DNA of 64,000 nucleotides from G965230065 sp965230065 (GCA_965230065.1 OZ245942.1:310001-374000), one strand, 5' to 3'. Numbered from the stretch's first letter, positions 1-8,645 are shown. Notes: generated by a model not told the origin, from the sequence alone. Numbers and translations are program-made.

Positions 1-852
1 ACGGGCGACCCGTACAATCCGCTTTTCGATATTCAGGCCAGTTATACCACCAAAGCCCCTTCTACAGGGCTGGTCAATAATGAAATTGCCGGGCTGAGCG
101 AAGACGCGAAACAGCAGTACAAAAAGCTACTGCCCTATGAGGTGAATATTTTTATTAAAGGCAACACCCTGGATACGGACCTGGGGTTTTCCATAGATTT
201 ACCAGAAGAAGACAAATTGGGGTATCCATTGGTATCTTCAAAATTGCAGCGGCTCAATGAAAAAGGAAATGAAACCTTGCTTACCCAGCAGGTATTTGGG
301 CTTTTGACCATCGGTAGCTTTATTCCCGAAAGCTCTACGGATGTAGGGGCCGACTATGGCGTCGCGTTTGCCTCTACCGCTGCCTTCAACAGCCTCAATG
401 GCATATTGACCAATGAACTCAACAAACTAACCGGGCAATACTTAAAAGGAGTAGATATAGATTTTGGGCTGCAATCTACCCAGGATATTGCTTCGGGAAG
501 CCAGGGAATGACTACCATGATGGATGTGAAGGTATCCAAAAAACTGTTCAATGAGCGGATGGTAGTGGTAGCTGAGAGTTCCTTCAACATTCAGGGAAAC
601 AGCAACTATTCCGATACACAAAATGATATAGCCATTGTGTATAACCTCACAGAAGATAAAGACTATAAACTTAAGGCTTTTAATGTTTCTTCTTATGATG
701 TTGTTTATAAAGATATTCGTACCAGTGGCATTTCTTTAATTTTTGTGAAAGAATATGACCCTAAGGAATATGACCCTGCAAATGAGCAGGAAAAGAAGAA
801 GAAAAGTAACAGCAACCGTAAGAAGAAAGCTTCCGGGGAGCAAAAAGATTAA
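1..852 (+). CDS. tamB: TamB C-terminal region (translocation/assembly module), 5' end outside window
   Basis: The frame is open from base 1, so the gene begins before the window; about 283 codons are visible. They begin TGDPYNPLFDIQASYTT, which resembles the C-terminal TamB/DUF490 domain, an inner-membrane-anchored beta-rich periplasmic protein that works with an Omp85 partner to insert outer-membrane proteins or carry lipids. The sequence shows beta-prone repeats, a conserved-looking segment (GVDIDFGLQS) and a lysine/asparagine-rich C-terminal tail. The next gene encodes the Omp85 partner TamL in the same direction, which strongly supports the call. The stop (TAA, 850-852) overlaps an ATG at 852. 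Confidence 0.85.
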   Translation, partial: TGDPYNPLFDIQASYTTKAPSTGLVNNEIAGLSEDAKQQYKKLLPYEVNIFIKGNTLDTDLGFSIDLPEEDKLGYPLVSSKLQRLNEKGNETLLTQQVFGLLTIGSFIPESSTDVGADYGVAFASTAAFNSLNGILTNELNKLTGQYLKGVDIDFGLQSTQDIASGSQGMTTMMDVKVSKKLFNERMVVVAESSFNIQGNSNYSDTQNDIAIVYNLTEDKDYKLKAFNVSSYDVVYKDIRTSGISLIFVKEYDPKEYDPANEQEKKKKSNSNRKKKASGEQKD

Positions 853-1250
853 TGCAAAAGGGCAAAGAAATAAATAGCATGTGGTACAGGCTTCTAAGTA
901 CGTACAAAATTACTTTGCCGGACTGGAGAGCGGACTTCCCAGTCCGCTGGAAATTATTTTTATTCATTCTTTCGCCCTGGTGTGTGGGCTGTGGGGACCG
1001 GGCCACGGCGGCACAGTCCACGGAAAAGGGGCATTCTCCCCGGATGAGCAGAGCGAATTCCGGGGTCTCCCTCATCGCAAGCTGGAGGTGCAGGAATAAA
1101 CCCGGCAAGACACGCTCGTTTTTTTGTTATTTTTTTAGGTTATTCAAACCTGACAAAGTACAACTAAGTGCAAACAAAAAAGTTCAGTCAGGTATTGTAC
1201 TCCGAAACTGCAGTTTTGGGGTACACGGACAAGGATGTCCGTGCTCCACA
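852..1250 (+). repeat. Spacer with three hairpins between tamB and tamL
   Basis: This 400-bp stretch is open in the tamL frame but does not look like protein: it encodes a Cys/Trp/Arg-rich string and would bury the tamL signal peptide. It holds three perfect dyads: AGCGGACT-tccc-AGTCCGCT (929-948), CCCCGGA/TCCGGGG (1038-1065) and CACGGACA-agga-TGTCCGTG (1224-1243), the last ending 7 bases before the preferred tamL start. I read it as palindromic REP-like elements inserted in the operon spacer. Confidence 0.6.
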
Positions 1251-3521
1251 ATGTCAAAACTTCTTTGTTTACTATTTCTTCTTCTTTTTTCTTCCTGCAC
1301 CGGATTGCGTTCTGTCAGCTCTGAAAACCCGCTGCTTACCGGACACACCTTTGACATCATTGCAGACAAAGAAATACCTACCTACCGGGACGTTGAAACA
1401 GAACTTAATAAAGTATTAAAGCCTGTGCCCAATAAACAGTTTCTGTGGATGCGACCTGGCCCTGCCATCTATAACAGCATAGATACGGTAAAGAAGGAAA
1501 AAGGAGTAAAAAACTGGTTGAAAAATAAGGTAGGTTCGCCACCTGTGCTGTTACAATCTTTTTCTCCTGAAAATGTGGCAAATGTGATGGAAAACCGCCT
1601 GTACCACAACGGCCATTTTTGGGGCAAAGTAGATTACACCGTTACCCAAAAAAAACGGACTGCCTCGGTGCAATATCAGGTAATGCCCGGGCCTTATTAC
1701 CGCATTGATACGGTGGCATCACCCAATGGCACTTCATTGCTGGAAGAAAGCATCAGCCGTTCGCTCCACAATACTTCCCTGAAAAAAGATGATATTTATA
1801 ACTTACAATCTGTTATCCGGGAAAGAGGAAGGATAGAAGCTGCACTGAAAGACACCGGATTTTATTATTTCGATCAAAACTTTTTGTTGTTTAAGGCAGA
1901 TTCTTCCATAGGAAACCATAATGTGGCCCTACAGCTCAAATTAAAACCTGATATTCCGGCAGAAGCCTACCAACAGAAAAGGTTGGGAGAGGTATATGTA
2001 TTTGATGATATTTCCCCGGGAAATGATTATCATCCGGATACGGTTTTGCAGGACGGATATCATTATGTTTCCAATCGCCATCGTTTTAGGCCAGATATTG
2101 TTTTGGATCAACTGTATTTGAAAACAGGTGAGGTGTATTCCCGTAACCACCAGTACAAGAGCATAAAGCGCCTGATGAACCTGGGAGTACACCAATATGT
2201 GAATATTACCTACATTGACGATTCATTGAGCAATGCACTCAATGCTTATGTGTACATGACCCCACAGAAAAAAAATGCTGTAAGTGCAGAACTGAATGCA
2301 GTAGTGCGTACGACCAGTTATGCCGGCCCCGGGGTGCGGTTAAGCTACCAGGACAGAAACTTGTTTGGTGGGGCTGAGCTGCTTACGATGAACCTGGAAG
2401 GTAGTTTTGAAACACAAATTGGTGTAGATTCTATCAATACCACGTATCAGGTTGGCCTGGATGCCGGCATTGCTTTTCCCAGGCTGTTTCCCATAAAGTT
2501 TAAAAAATTTGGTGAAGATTACATACCCCGTACCAATGTGCGGGGTGGTTTTACTTTTTTTCACAGGGTTGAGCTTTTTGCCCTCAATTCATTTTTTGTG
2601 AACTATGGATACAGTTGGCAAAGAAGCGGCAATATTTATCATCAGCTTAATTTCGCAGATATTTCGTTTAACAAGGTAGGGCAGGAAACAGATTTGTTTC
2701 TGGATTATCTGGAAAATAACCCTTCTGTTCGCCAGAGTTTTGAAGACCAGTTCATTTTGGGTAGTTCTTATACTTTTACCCTTGATAGGATTACAAAGCC
2801 CGTCCCAGGCAAGAAACATTTTTATTTTCAGGGAGATATCGGCCTTTCCGGAAACCTGCCTTTTTTTATACAAAGTGCCGCCAAAAAAGATAAGCCCTCC
2901 GAAGAAAACCCTTACCGTTTACTGGGGTTACCATACGCACAATTTGTCAGGTTAACAGCAGAAGTCAGGCGGCACTTTGAATTTGCCAGGCACACCCTGG
3001 CTACCCGCCTGAAGCTGGGCTATGGCATTCCCTGGGGCAACTCAGCCGCGTTGCCTTACGTACGGCAGTTTTTTACCGGGGGCACCAACAGCATCCGGGC
3101 TTTTGCTTCCCACACCGTGGGGCCGGGCAGTTACCGCCTGCCCGAAGAAAACCAGGGAATTGACCAAACGGGCGACATCAACATAGAAGGGAATATTGAA
3201 TACCGGTTGGGGTTTAGCAAGTATTTAAAAGGTGCGTTATTTTTAGATGCAGGCAATATTTGGCTAAAAAAGAAAGATGACGAAAGGCAGGGCGCTAACT
3301 TTGAATTTTACCGCTTTTGGAAAGAGTTTGCCATCGGCAGTGGTTTTGGTTTGCGCTTTGATTTTAATGTATTGGTGTTCCGGTTAGATATTGCCTGGCC
3401 CCTGCACGACCCTTCCCTGCCAGAAGGCGAGCGCTGGGTAATTGATGATATCAACATTTTCAATGCAAAATGGCGGAAAAATAACCTGCTGTGGAATATC
3501 GCGATTGGGTATCCTTTTTAG
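1251..3521 (+). CDS. tamL: TamL, Omp85/BamA-family outer-membrane lipoprotein
   Basis: The protein is about 756 residues and acts in the outer membrane as the Omp85-type barrel partner of TamB. I chose the start at 1251 because it gives a lipoprotein signal peptide with lipobox FSSC (Cys16); the open frame extends back to 852 but that part is repeat-derived. After the lipobox come POTRA-like segments (for example GHFWGKVDYTVTQKK and LYNL-type regions), then a C-terminal 16-strand-type barrel with the typical FFTGGTNSIRAF motif (the VRGF/IRAF loop of Omp85 proteins) and a terminal aromatic residue (GYPF). The order tamB-tamL is the standard Bacteroidota arrangement. Confidence 0.9.
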   Translation: MSKLLCLLFLLLFSSCTGLRSVSSENPLLTGHTFDIIADKEIPTYRDVETELNKVLKPVPNKQFLWMRPGPAIYNSIDTVKKEKGVKNWLKNKVGSPPVLLQSFSPENVANVMENRLYHNGHFWGKVDYTVTQKKRTASVQYQVMPGPYYRIDTVASPNGTSLLEESISRSLHNTSLKKDDIYNLQSVIRERGRIEAALKDTGFYYFDQNFLLFKADSSIGNHNVALQLKLKPDIPAEAYQQKRLGEVYVFDDISPGNDYHPDTVLQDGYHYVSNRHRFRPDIVLDQLYLKTGEVYSRNHQYKSIKRLMNLGVHQYVNITYIDDSLSNALNAYVYMTPQKKNAVSAELNAVVRTTSYAGPGVRLSYQDRNLFGGAELLTMNLEGSFETQIGVDSINTTYQVGLDAGIAFPRLFPIKFKKFGEDYIPRTNVRGGFTFFHRVELFALNSFFVNYGYSWQRSGNIYHQLNFADISFNKVGQETDLFLDYLENNPSVRQSFEDQFILGSSYTFTLDRITKPVPGKKHFYFQGDIGLSGNLPFFIQSAAKKDKPSEENPYRLLGLPYAQFVRLTAEVRRHFEFARHTLATRLKLGYGIPWGNSAALPYVRQFFTGGTNSIRAFASHTVGPGSYRLPEENQGIDQTGDINIEGNIEYRLGFSKYLKGALFLDAGNIWLKKKDDERQGANFEFYRFWKEFAIGSGFGLRFDFNVLVFRLDIAWPLHDPSLPEGERWVIDDINIFNAKWRKNNLLWNIAIGYPF

Positions 3522-3753
3522 AGAGGGGGTTCTGAGAATGATTTGGACAAGGGGTGTAGCTGCTTTGGTGCATTTTTTACTCTATTTTCACTTTATCAAC
3601 TTGTTTGCTTTGATGTTTCTGTTCATGATTCAACGTTTTGTCTAAACGCCAGGTAGACCGTAAGGGCATGGCGATTTAGCTTGTGTTCTATGTTATTTTC
3701 CTTCCTTACTCTCTGGAGCTTTGTGAAATTTTTAAAAGCAAGCGAAAATTGCT

Positions 3754-4653
3754 TTACACCTTTTTTGCTTTCAATTCCCCCCGCATAAACCGATCAATAT
3801 ACCCGGCTATTTCTTCTCCTTTGTCTTCCTGCAAAAAGTGCCCGGCATTGCGGATGGTGATGCGCTCCTGCTCCTGTGCAGATGGGATGATTCTGTAAAA
3901 AAAACCAGCTGCTTTGCTCATGATGGGGTCTTTGTCTGAAAACAGCACCAGCGCTGGTTTGTTCCACATAAACAGGGTTTCCCTGGCCCGTTTCATTTCT
4001 TTTACACCCGCATCGTCTGGTGACTGGGGTACTAATTGCGGAAAAGCCTTAGCGCCTGCCTTGTACTTCCGGGTAGGGAAAGGTGCCTGGTACGCTTGTA
4101 ATACTTCTTTGGAAAGTTTTTGGTAGCAACCAACCCGTAAAATCATGCCGATGGGCAAAGAGGGTATCAACCGGGCGGCAGTCTGCCATAGGTTAAACGC
4201 CAGTGGTAACGGCTTGCCAATGGGCAGAAAAGTATTCATAATGACCACACGCTTGAACCACTCAGGATGTTTGCCCAGAATACTCAAACCCAAAAGCCCG
4301 CCCCAGTCCTGCACCACCAACGTAATATCTTGTAGTTCCAGCGTTCGGATAAAATGTTTGAGCGATGCATAATGCAACTGGAAGGAATAATCATCCTGCC
4401 GGGCAGGCTTGTCTGATTTCCCAAACCCCAACATATCCGGTGCGATAAACCGGTATTTGGGTGACAACACCGGCACAAATTTCCGGTACAAATACGACCA
4501 GGTAGGCTCGCCATGCAATGCCAAAATAGTTTCCTCTCCTGCCCCTTCGTCTATATAATGGATGCGCATGCCTTCGTATTCCAGATAGTGCGGGGCATAC
4601 GGAAAGCCGGACAGGTTTTCAAAACGATGGTCGGGCGTGCGGAGGGTTTTCAT
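3754..4653 (-). CDS. Haloalkane dehalogenase (alpha/beta hydrolase)
   Basis: A 299-residue protein, full length for the DhlA-like (HLD-I) branch. Haloalkane dehalogenases hydrolyse the carbon-halogen bond through an Asp nucleophile. Visible motifs are HGEPTWSYLYR (oxyanion region), VVQDWGG with nucleophile Asp116 and the adjacent halide-binding Trp117, the acid in SDKDP and the catalytic His in NAGHFLQED. No signal peptide, so cytoplasmic. It stands alone, convergent with tamL. A haloacid dehalogenase is encoded at 48082-48756, but linkage of the two in one pathway is only an inference; some members of this family act on unknown natural substrates. Confidence 0.85.
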   Translation of the reverse strand: MKTLRTPDHRFENLSGFPYAPHYLEYEGMRIHYIDEGAGEETILALHGEPTWSYLYRKFVPVLSPKYRFIAPDMLGFGKSDKPARQDDYSFQLHYASLKHFIRTLELQDITLVVQDWGGLLGLSILGKHPEWFKRVVIMNTFLPIGKPLPLAFNLWQTAARLIPSLPIGMILRVGCYQKLSKEVLQAYQAPFPTRKYKAGAKAFPQLVPQSPDDAGVKEMKRARETLFMWNKPALVLFSDKDPIMSKAAGFFYRIIPSAQEQERITIRNAGHFLQEDKGEEIAGYIDRFMRGELKAKKV

Positions 4654-4685
4654 GGTAGTTAAAAATTAATTACAACTTACAAAGG

Positions 4686-4761
4686 AAATTCCCCCTCCTA
4701 GCCTCCCCCAGGGGAGGAAAGTTTAGTATCCTCCCTTGGGGGAGGTAAGGTGGGGGATTTT
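4686..4761. repeat. 76-bp palindromic element overlapping the 3' end of the DUF2071 gene
   Basis: The inner arms CCTCCCCCAGGGGAGGA (from 4702) and TCCTCCCTTGGGGGAGG (to 4745) match at 16 of 17 positions around a 10-bp loop, and the flanks continue the dyad (AAATTCCCCC at the left, GGGGGATTT at the right). It supplies the last ~20 codons and the stop of the DUF2071 protein. Confidence 0.85.
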
Positions 4762-5492
4762 AAATACTCAGATTTCAGCTTTCTTTTCTTATCCCAGGCA
4801 ATCACCTGAACGCCAGGAGAAAAGTGAATTCTCACAGGTTTTCCCTGCAAAAGCTCATCAAACCGTGGATAATTGTACTTTAATGTCTTGATATTTATAC
4901 CAACCATTGGCCACTCAACATGATGGATTTCATATTCATTGATGTAATCACCATAATCCTGATATAATGCGTATCTTTCGGTAAGCCATTTATCTAATTT
5001 ATCTTTTTCAACTTTCTGCTGTGTTACTTCATATTTTATTTCCAAAAAATCCTGATGCACTGCATTATTTGCCTGATATGTACCAACATTTCGGGTTATC
5101 TTTGAATACTGATAAGGCAATTGCGATAACTGCCTGGCTAACCTGCACGACCATCTTTTACCGCCTTCCATACTCAGAAAATAAACCCCACTGCGATTTC
5201 CGTTCTTGATGTATGTCCGGAGATTAATTTCATAAAAATCAGACAGAGGCGGAAAGCCTGGGAGGTAGTTTAATCTTACCTTTTCCATGGTAAAAGCAAC
5301 CAGCGACACCCATGCTTGTCCATCTATGGTATCAATCAAAAGTTCTTTTGGCACAAAACCCTCCAAGCTATCCACTGGTACAGGCCAATGCAGAAATATG
5401 GCATCGTTCCATTCCTGATAATACCGCCAATTTTTATTTGGCAATTTCCAGGGCCTGTGTGCTGTGGTAGCGCGTATTTGTTCTATTTTCAT
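4698..5492 (-). CDS. DUF2071 (YqjF-like) protein with a repeat-encoded tail
   Basis: A 264-residue protein of the DUF2071/YqjF family, whose biochemical role is not known to me. Recognisable features are RPWKLPNKNWRYYQEWNDAIFLHWPV near the N-terminus (shown here in family style: W-x-D-x-x-FLHWPV), a FPxLSDFYEINLRTYI block and FLSMEGGK. I start at ATG 5492; the frame opens further to TTG 5537 but the family starts near MKIEQ. The final residues (SPTLPPPRED...SSPGGG) come from the palindromic element at 4686-4761, so the native C-terminus has been replaced or extended. The gene follows the HTH_42 gene by about 55 bp and may be cotranscribed. Confidence 0.75.
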   Translation of the reverse strand: MKIEQIRATTAHRPWKLPNKNWRYYQEWNDAIFLHWPVPVDSLEGFVPKELLIDTIDGQAWVSLVAFTMEKVRLNYLPGFPPLSDFYEINLRTYIKNGNRSGVYFLSMEGGKRWSCRLARQLSQLPYQYSKITRNVGTYQANNAVHQDFLEIKYEVTQQKVEKDKLDKWLTERYALYQDYGDYINEYEIHHVEWPMVGINIKTLKYNYPRFDELLQGKPVRIHFSPGVQVIAWDKKRKLKSEYLKSPTLPPPREDTKLSSPGGG

Positions 5493-5546
5493 CCTTCTAT
5501 TGTTCAACGGAAAACGCTCAGTGGGTTTGGTTGCCAATATTTCAAT

Positions 5547-6632
5547 TTAACCCGCATTGTCATGAATTTCTACTTTCATACCCAAAAAATCACCAAACGC
5601 GGTAGCTTCTTTTTCAAATAAACGTCTTACATGCTTTGCAGGAGGCTGAAAAAGTGTGGGTGTAATGATTACTTTATCTTTTTTGAGTATGCGCTTCCAT
5701 ATTCCTGCTACTTGCCCATCCACTACAATAATTGGCCGGAAAACGCCATTGGATGAAACGGCCTTCTTATGATGTCCTGATGAAATGGTGGCCGACCTGT
5801 CTTTATAACTGATGATAAACTCGTCAAAGGCAGGCAGGAGATGCACTGAGTTTTCTTTGTTTTGTGGCTGGCTAAAATCATTTGTCAGCCAATAGGTTGC
5901 TTCATGTATGGTTTCTGAAATAAAATCCGGTTTTATTATTTCTACCGCCTGCCGGGCATCCTTAACAGGCAAGCCCGACCACCAGACAAAATCCCGCAAT
6001 GTGGCCGGTGCATGGCTTGTAAAATACTTTCTGGCAAGCCTGGCAAGCGCTTCTTCTCTTACCAAGGTTTGTTTTTCAGGCACGCTTTCTTCAAGAAGGA
6101 CGTAGGTTGGTTGTTTGCCTTCCGGGGGGCCACTGCACAAAATACCGTCCAACTCGGCCCGCAGCACCAAATGGTATAATCTTTGGCTATGGGTCGCAAT
6201 GTTGGCTTTTTCAAGTGCTGCGCCCAATGCTTTTCGTGTCAGGTGCTTTCCTCCTTCAAGTGCTTTTGACATAATTTCATAGCTTCTGGAGAAAATATCT
6301 TCAGTAAGCTCCAGCTCTTTATGCCTTGTCCGCACCAAGGACTTGATGTGGGGCGCGGTAAGGTCAAGCATCCAATAAATATCATCTGCCGAAACAAAAT
6401 GCCAGGTAGGCCGCATGAGGTGTGTGCGGATAACCTCACCCCTACTGATGGCCGCTTCTATGCTTGCATCCGTTGCGTTGGACAGCCGCACGCCCAATGC
6501 CCATTTTGCCATAGCATAATCCTGGGCCTGCATGGCACCCATCCAGTTTACAAGGTCTTTTGGGGTTTTGTGGGTTGTGCCTGCAATTTGTTGGTTGTGC
6601 AAGCGCATTTGGGCAATGTCGGTACTATTCAT
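5547..6632 (-). CDS. Winged-helix HTH_42 protein, AlkZ-like putative DNA glycosylase
   Basis: A 361-residue protein of the HTH_42 (YcaQ/AlkZ) superfamily, which contains DNA glycosylases that unhook interstrand crosslinks. Typical family signs are the N-terminal QNLTxxx-like start, MGAMQAQDYAMAKWALGVR with a Q35-x-Q37 pair that matches the catalytic QxQ motif of the AlkZ group, RTHLMRPTWHFV, and a late LLPAFDEFIISYKDR segment. The DNA-repair role is known for the family and inferred here. It is divergent from the aminotransferase gene at 6836, with a 200-bp structured spacer between. Confidence 0.75.
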   Translation of the reverse strand: MNSTDIAQMRLHNQQIAGTTHKTPKDLVNWMGAMQAQDYAMAKWALGVRLSNATDASIEAAISRGEVIRTHLMRPTWHFVSADDIYWMLDLTAPHIKSLVRTRHKELELTEDIFSRSYEIMSKALEGGKHLTRKALGAALEKANIATHSQRLYHLVLRAELDGILCSGPPEGKQPTYVLLEESVPEKQTLVREEALARLARKYFTSHAPATLRDFVWWSGLPVKDARQAVEIIKPDFISETIHEATYWLTNDFSQPQNKENSVHLLPAFDEFIISYKDRSATISSGHHKKAVSSNGVFRPIIVVDGQVAGIWKRILKKDKVIITPTLFQPPAKHVRRLFEKEATAFGDFLGMKVEIHDNAG

Positions 6633-6652
6633 ATCATTTTGTGTTGAGTCAT

Positions 6653-6751
6653 AACTTTGACAAAGCTAATTGGAGTAACAAACCACTCCAAGCATTAAAA
6701 GCGGTTCGTCCCGGCAGAGGGGAACCGCCCCACGATAGCTTTGTCAAAGTT
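6653..6751. repeat. 99-bp MITE-like element with perfect 16-bp terminal inverted repeats
   Basis: The ends are AACTTTGACAAAGCTA (6653-6668) and its exact reverse complement TAGCTTTGTCAAAGTT (6736-6751). Two further perfect 7-bp stems sit inside: TTGGAGT/ACTCCAA (6670-6691) and GCGGTTC/GAACCGC (6701-6728). It lies in the divergent promoter region of 6632 and 6836. No target duplication was obvious. Confidence 0.8.
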
Positions 6752-6835
6752 TTCCACGAAAATCATCACATTCCTTTTTTTAAGCAGCAAATTGCTTAAA
6801 ATAGTTGATATATTTATGCTATTGAACAAACCACT

Positions 6836-8035
6836 ATGGATACAAACACCTCATTCACTTCCCAAAAAGATAAATTTTCCCTGCCCCCGGAGGTAACTTA
6901 CCTGAACTGCGCGTACATGGCCCCGCTGCCCAAAGCGGTGGAAGCAGCCGGTATCAAAGGGTTGCGGCTGAAACAAATGCCTTACCAAATTACCCCCAAA
7001 GAGTTTTTTGAAGATGTGGACCAGCTCCGGGCTGCGTTTGCCGGAATAATCAACGCCCCTACCCCAAACCGAATTGCCATATTACCTTCAGTTTCTTACG
7101 GCATGGCTACGGTTGCCAACAATTTACGTTTGGAAAAAGGGGCGAATATCGTGATGGCTGGCGAGCAGTTTCCGAGTAATTACTATTCCTGGAAAAAAGT
7201 AGCAGACCAGCAGGGCGGGCAATTGAAAATCATCAATGCCCCGGACCTCTGGGAAAACAGGGGCAAAACCTGGAACGAACTTTTATTGGAAGCCATTGAC
7301 CAGCACACCGCCCTCGTGGCCATTCCACATCATCACTGGGCCGATGGCACCCGTTTTGACCTGCAAGCCATCCGCCAAAGAACAAGGGAAGTTGATGCCT
7401 TACTGGTAATAGACGGCACGCAGTCGGTAGGTGCGTACCCATTTGATGTACAGGAAATACAGCCCGATGCCCTCATTTGCGCGGCCTACAAGTGCTTGAT
7501 GGGGCCGTATGCCACCGCCCTGGCTTACTATGGCGAGTATTTTGACAAAGGTGAGCCTTTGGAAGAAGGGTGGATTGCCCGGGAAGGGAGTGAAAATTTT
7601 GCCAACCTGGTGAATTATGTAGATGCGTACCAGCCCGGCGCCCTCAAGTACGATATGGGGGAGCGCAGTAACTTCATCCTTATTCCCATGTTGAATGAAG
7701 CTTTGCGTATGATTCGCAGTTGGGATACCGAATACATTCAGGCTTATTGTAAGCAGTTGACCGATGAACCCATCCGGGAATTGCGTGCCATGGGCTATTT
7801 TGTGGAAGCAGCAACACACAGGGCGCATCACTTGTTTGGCATACGTTTGCCAGCGCACGCCAACCTTGATAAACTCAAACAAATTCTGGCCGACCGACAG
7901 GTACACGTTTCCCTTCGGGGCAATGCCGTGCGGGTATCGCCCCATGTGTATAATGAGAAAGAAGATTTATGGAAGTTGGTGGATTGCTTTGCCGCATTTA
8001 TTGCGTTCGGCGCCCCGACGGCACCTCCTTCTTAG
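6836..8035 (+). CDS. Class V aminotransferase-fold PLP enzyme (selenocysteine lyase/desulfurase-like)
   Basis: A 399-residue cytoplasmic PLP enzyme of fold type I, class V. Visible features: substrate/PLP region YLNCAYMAPLP at the N-terminus, PSVSYGMATVANNL, the Asp that holds the pyridine nitrogen in VIDGTQSVG (Asp193) and the Schiff-base Lys219 in CAAYKCLMGPYA. No obvious catalytic Cys loop of NifS type was seen, so the substrate is unclear; an isopenicillin-N-epimerase-like or kynureninase-like role is as likely as a desulfurase. It stands alone. Confidence 0.8.
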   Translation: MDTNTSFTSQKDKFSLPPEVTYLNCAYMAPLPKAVEAAGIKGLRLKQMPYQITPKEFFEDVDQLRAAFAGIINAPTPNRIAILPSVSYGMATVANNLRLEKGANIVMAGEQFPSNYYSWKKVADQQGGQLKIINAPDLWENRGKTWNELLLEAIDQHTALVAIPHHHWADGTRFDLQAIRQRTREVDALLVIDGTQSVGAYPFDVQEIQPDALICAAYKCLMGPYATALAYYGEYFDKGEPLEEGWIAREGSENFANLVNYVDAYQPGALKYDMGERSNFILIPMLNEALRMIRSWDTEYIQAYCKQLTDEPIRELRAMGYFVEAATHRAHHLFGIRLPAHANLDKLKQILADRQVHVSLRGNAVRVSPHVYNEKEDLWKLVDCFAAFIAFGAPTAPPS

Positions 8036-8049
8036 AAATCAAAGTGATT

Positions 8050-8124
8050 TATTTAACGTGGATTATGGTTTTATTTAAGACAACAACCTTTTTAAATTAT
8101 TTATTATCCATAATTTATCTTAAT
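8050..8124. repeat. Short inverted-repeat relic resembling IS982 ends
   Basis: TTAACGTGGATTATGG (8053-8068) and CCATAATTTATCTTAA (8108-8123) form an imperfect inverted repeat (12 of 16 positions) whose left part, TATTTA followed by ACGTG, is the same junction as that of the intact IS at 17367-17378. It could be a MITE mobilised by that IS family or a deletion relic. The AT richness means chance cannot be excluded. Confidence 0.4.
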
Positions 8125-8132
8125 CTACCCTC

Positions 8133-8582
8133 ATGAAAATAACCTTCAAAGAAGCCCAGACCTATGATATTACGTTGCTCGTTCCGCTAGTACGGGAATT
8201 TTATGCCCTTGAGCAAATTGCTTTTCACGAGCAAACTGTACAATCGGCCCTTGCCCATTTCATAAGTAACCACCACTTTGGGCGCACCTGGCTCATGTAT
8301 GCTGACGCGCACCTTGCCGGGTACATGATACTCACTTTTGGCTTTTGTCTTGAATTTGGCGGAAGGGATGCTTTCATTGACGAAATCTACGTGAAAGAGC
8401 CGTACCGCAACAAAGGCATTGGCCAAAAAGCCCTTGATTTTTTATCGACATTTGGCAGGGAAAATAACATCAAGGTAATGCTATTGGAAGTAGGGCATGT
8501 GAATGAGAAGGCGCAGGAATTTTACAAAAGAAGTGGCTTCACGGCCCGGGAAAAGTATTTTTTGATGACAAAGCATCTGTAG
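8133..8582 (+). CDS. GNAT family N-acetyltransferase
   Basis: A 149-residue GNAT-fold acetyltransferase that would transfer acetyl from acetyl-CoA to an unidentified amine. The acetyl-CoA pyrophosphate loop is visible as EPYRNKGIGQKAL (R/Q-x-x-G-x-G/A type), preceded by the IDEIYV strand and followed by LLEVGHVNEKAQEFYKRSGF, which is the conserved N-x-x-A-x-x-x-Y-x-x-x-GF block. Single-domain and soluble. The stop codon lies in a palindrome (8578-8607). Confidence 0.9.
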   Translation: MKITFKEAQTYDITLLVPLVREFYALEQIAFHEQTVQSALAHFISNHHFGRTWLMYADAHLAGYMILTFGFCLEFGGRDAFIDEIYVKEPYRNKGIGQKALDFLSTFGRENNIKVMLLEVGHVNEKAQEFYKRSGFTAREKYFLMTKHL

Positions 8583-8607
8583 AGCGAAATTGCAATTTCG
8601 TTCTACA
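8578..8607. repeat. 30-bp palindrome across the GNAT stop codon
   Basis: TGTAGAGCGAAATTG and its reverse complement meet at the centre of CGAAATTGCAATTTCG (8585-8600, perfect); only one pair, 8584/8601, is a G-T mismatch. The TAG stop at 8580-8582 is inside it. It has no T-run, so it looks like a repeat element and not a terminator. Confidence 0.7.
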
Positions 8608-8621
8608 TTTACAAAAGAAAA

Positions 8622-8645
8622 CCCCGGATACCTAAATATCCGGGG
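8622..8645 (-). terminator. Rho-independent terminator on the minus strand
   Basis: A perfect 9-bp stem CCCCGGATA/TATCCGGGG with a 6-base loop; on the minus strand it is followed by TTTTCTTTT. It is placed to stop transcription of the hydrolase gene 8799-9860, about 150 bases after its stop codon. Confidence 0.75.

Noticed and set aside
852..3521. tamL starting at 852 with an 889-residue product
   Set aside because: The first 133 codons come from hairpin-rich spacer and would place the lipoprotein signal in the middle of the protein.
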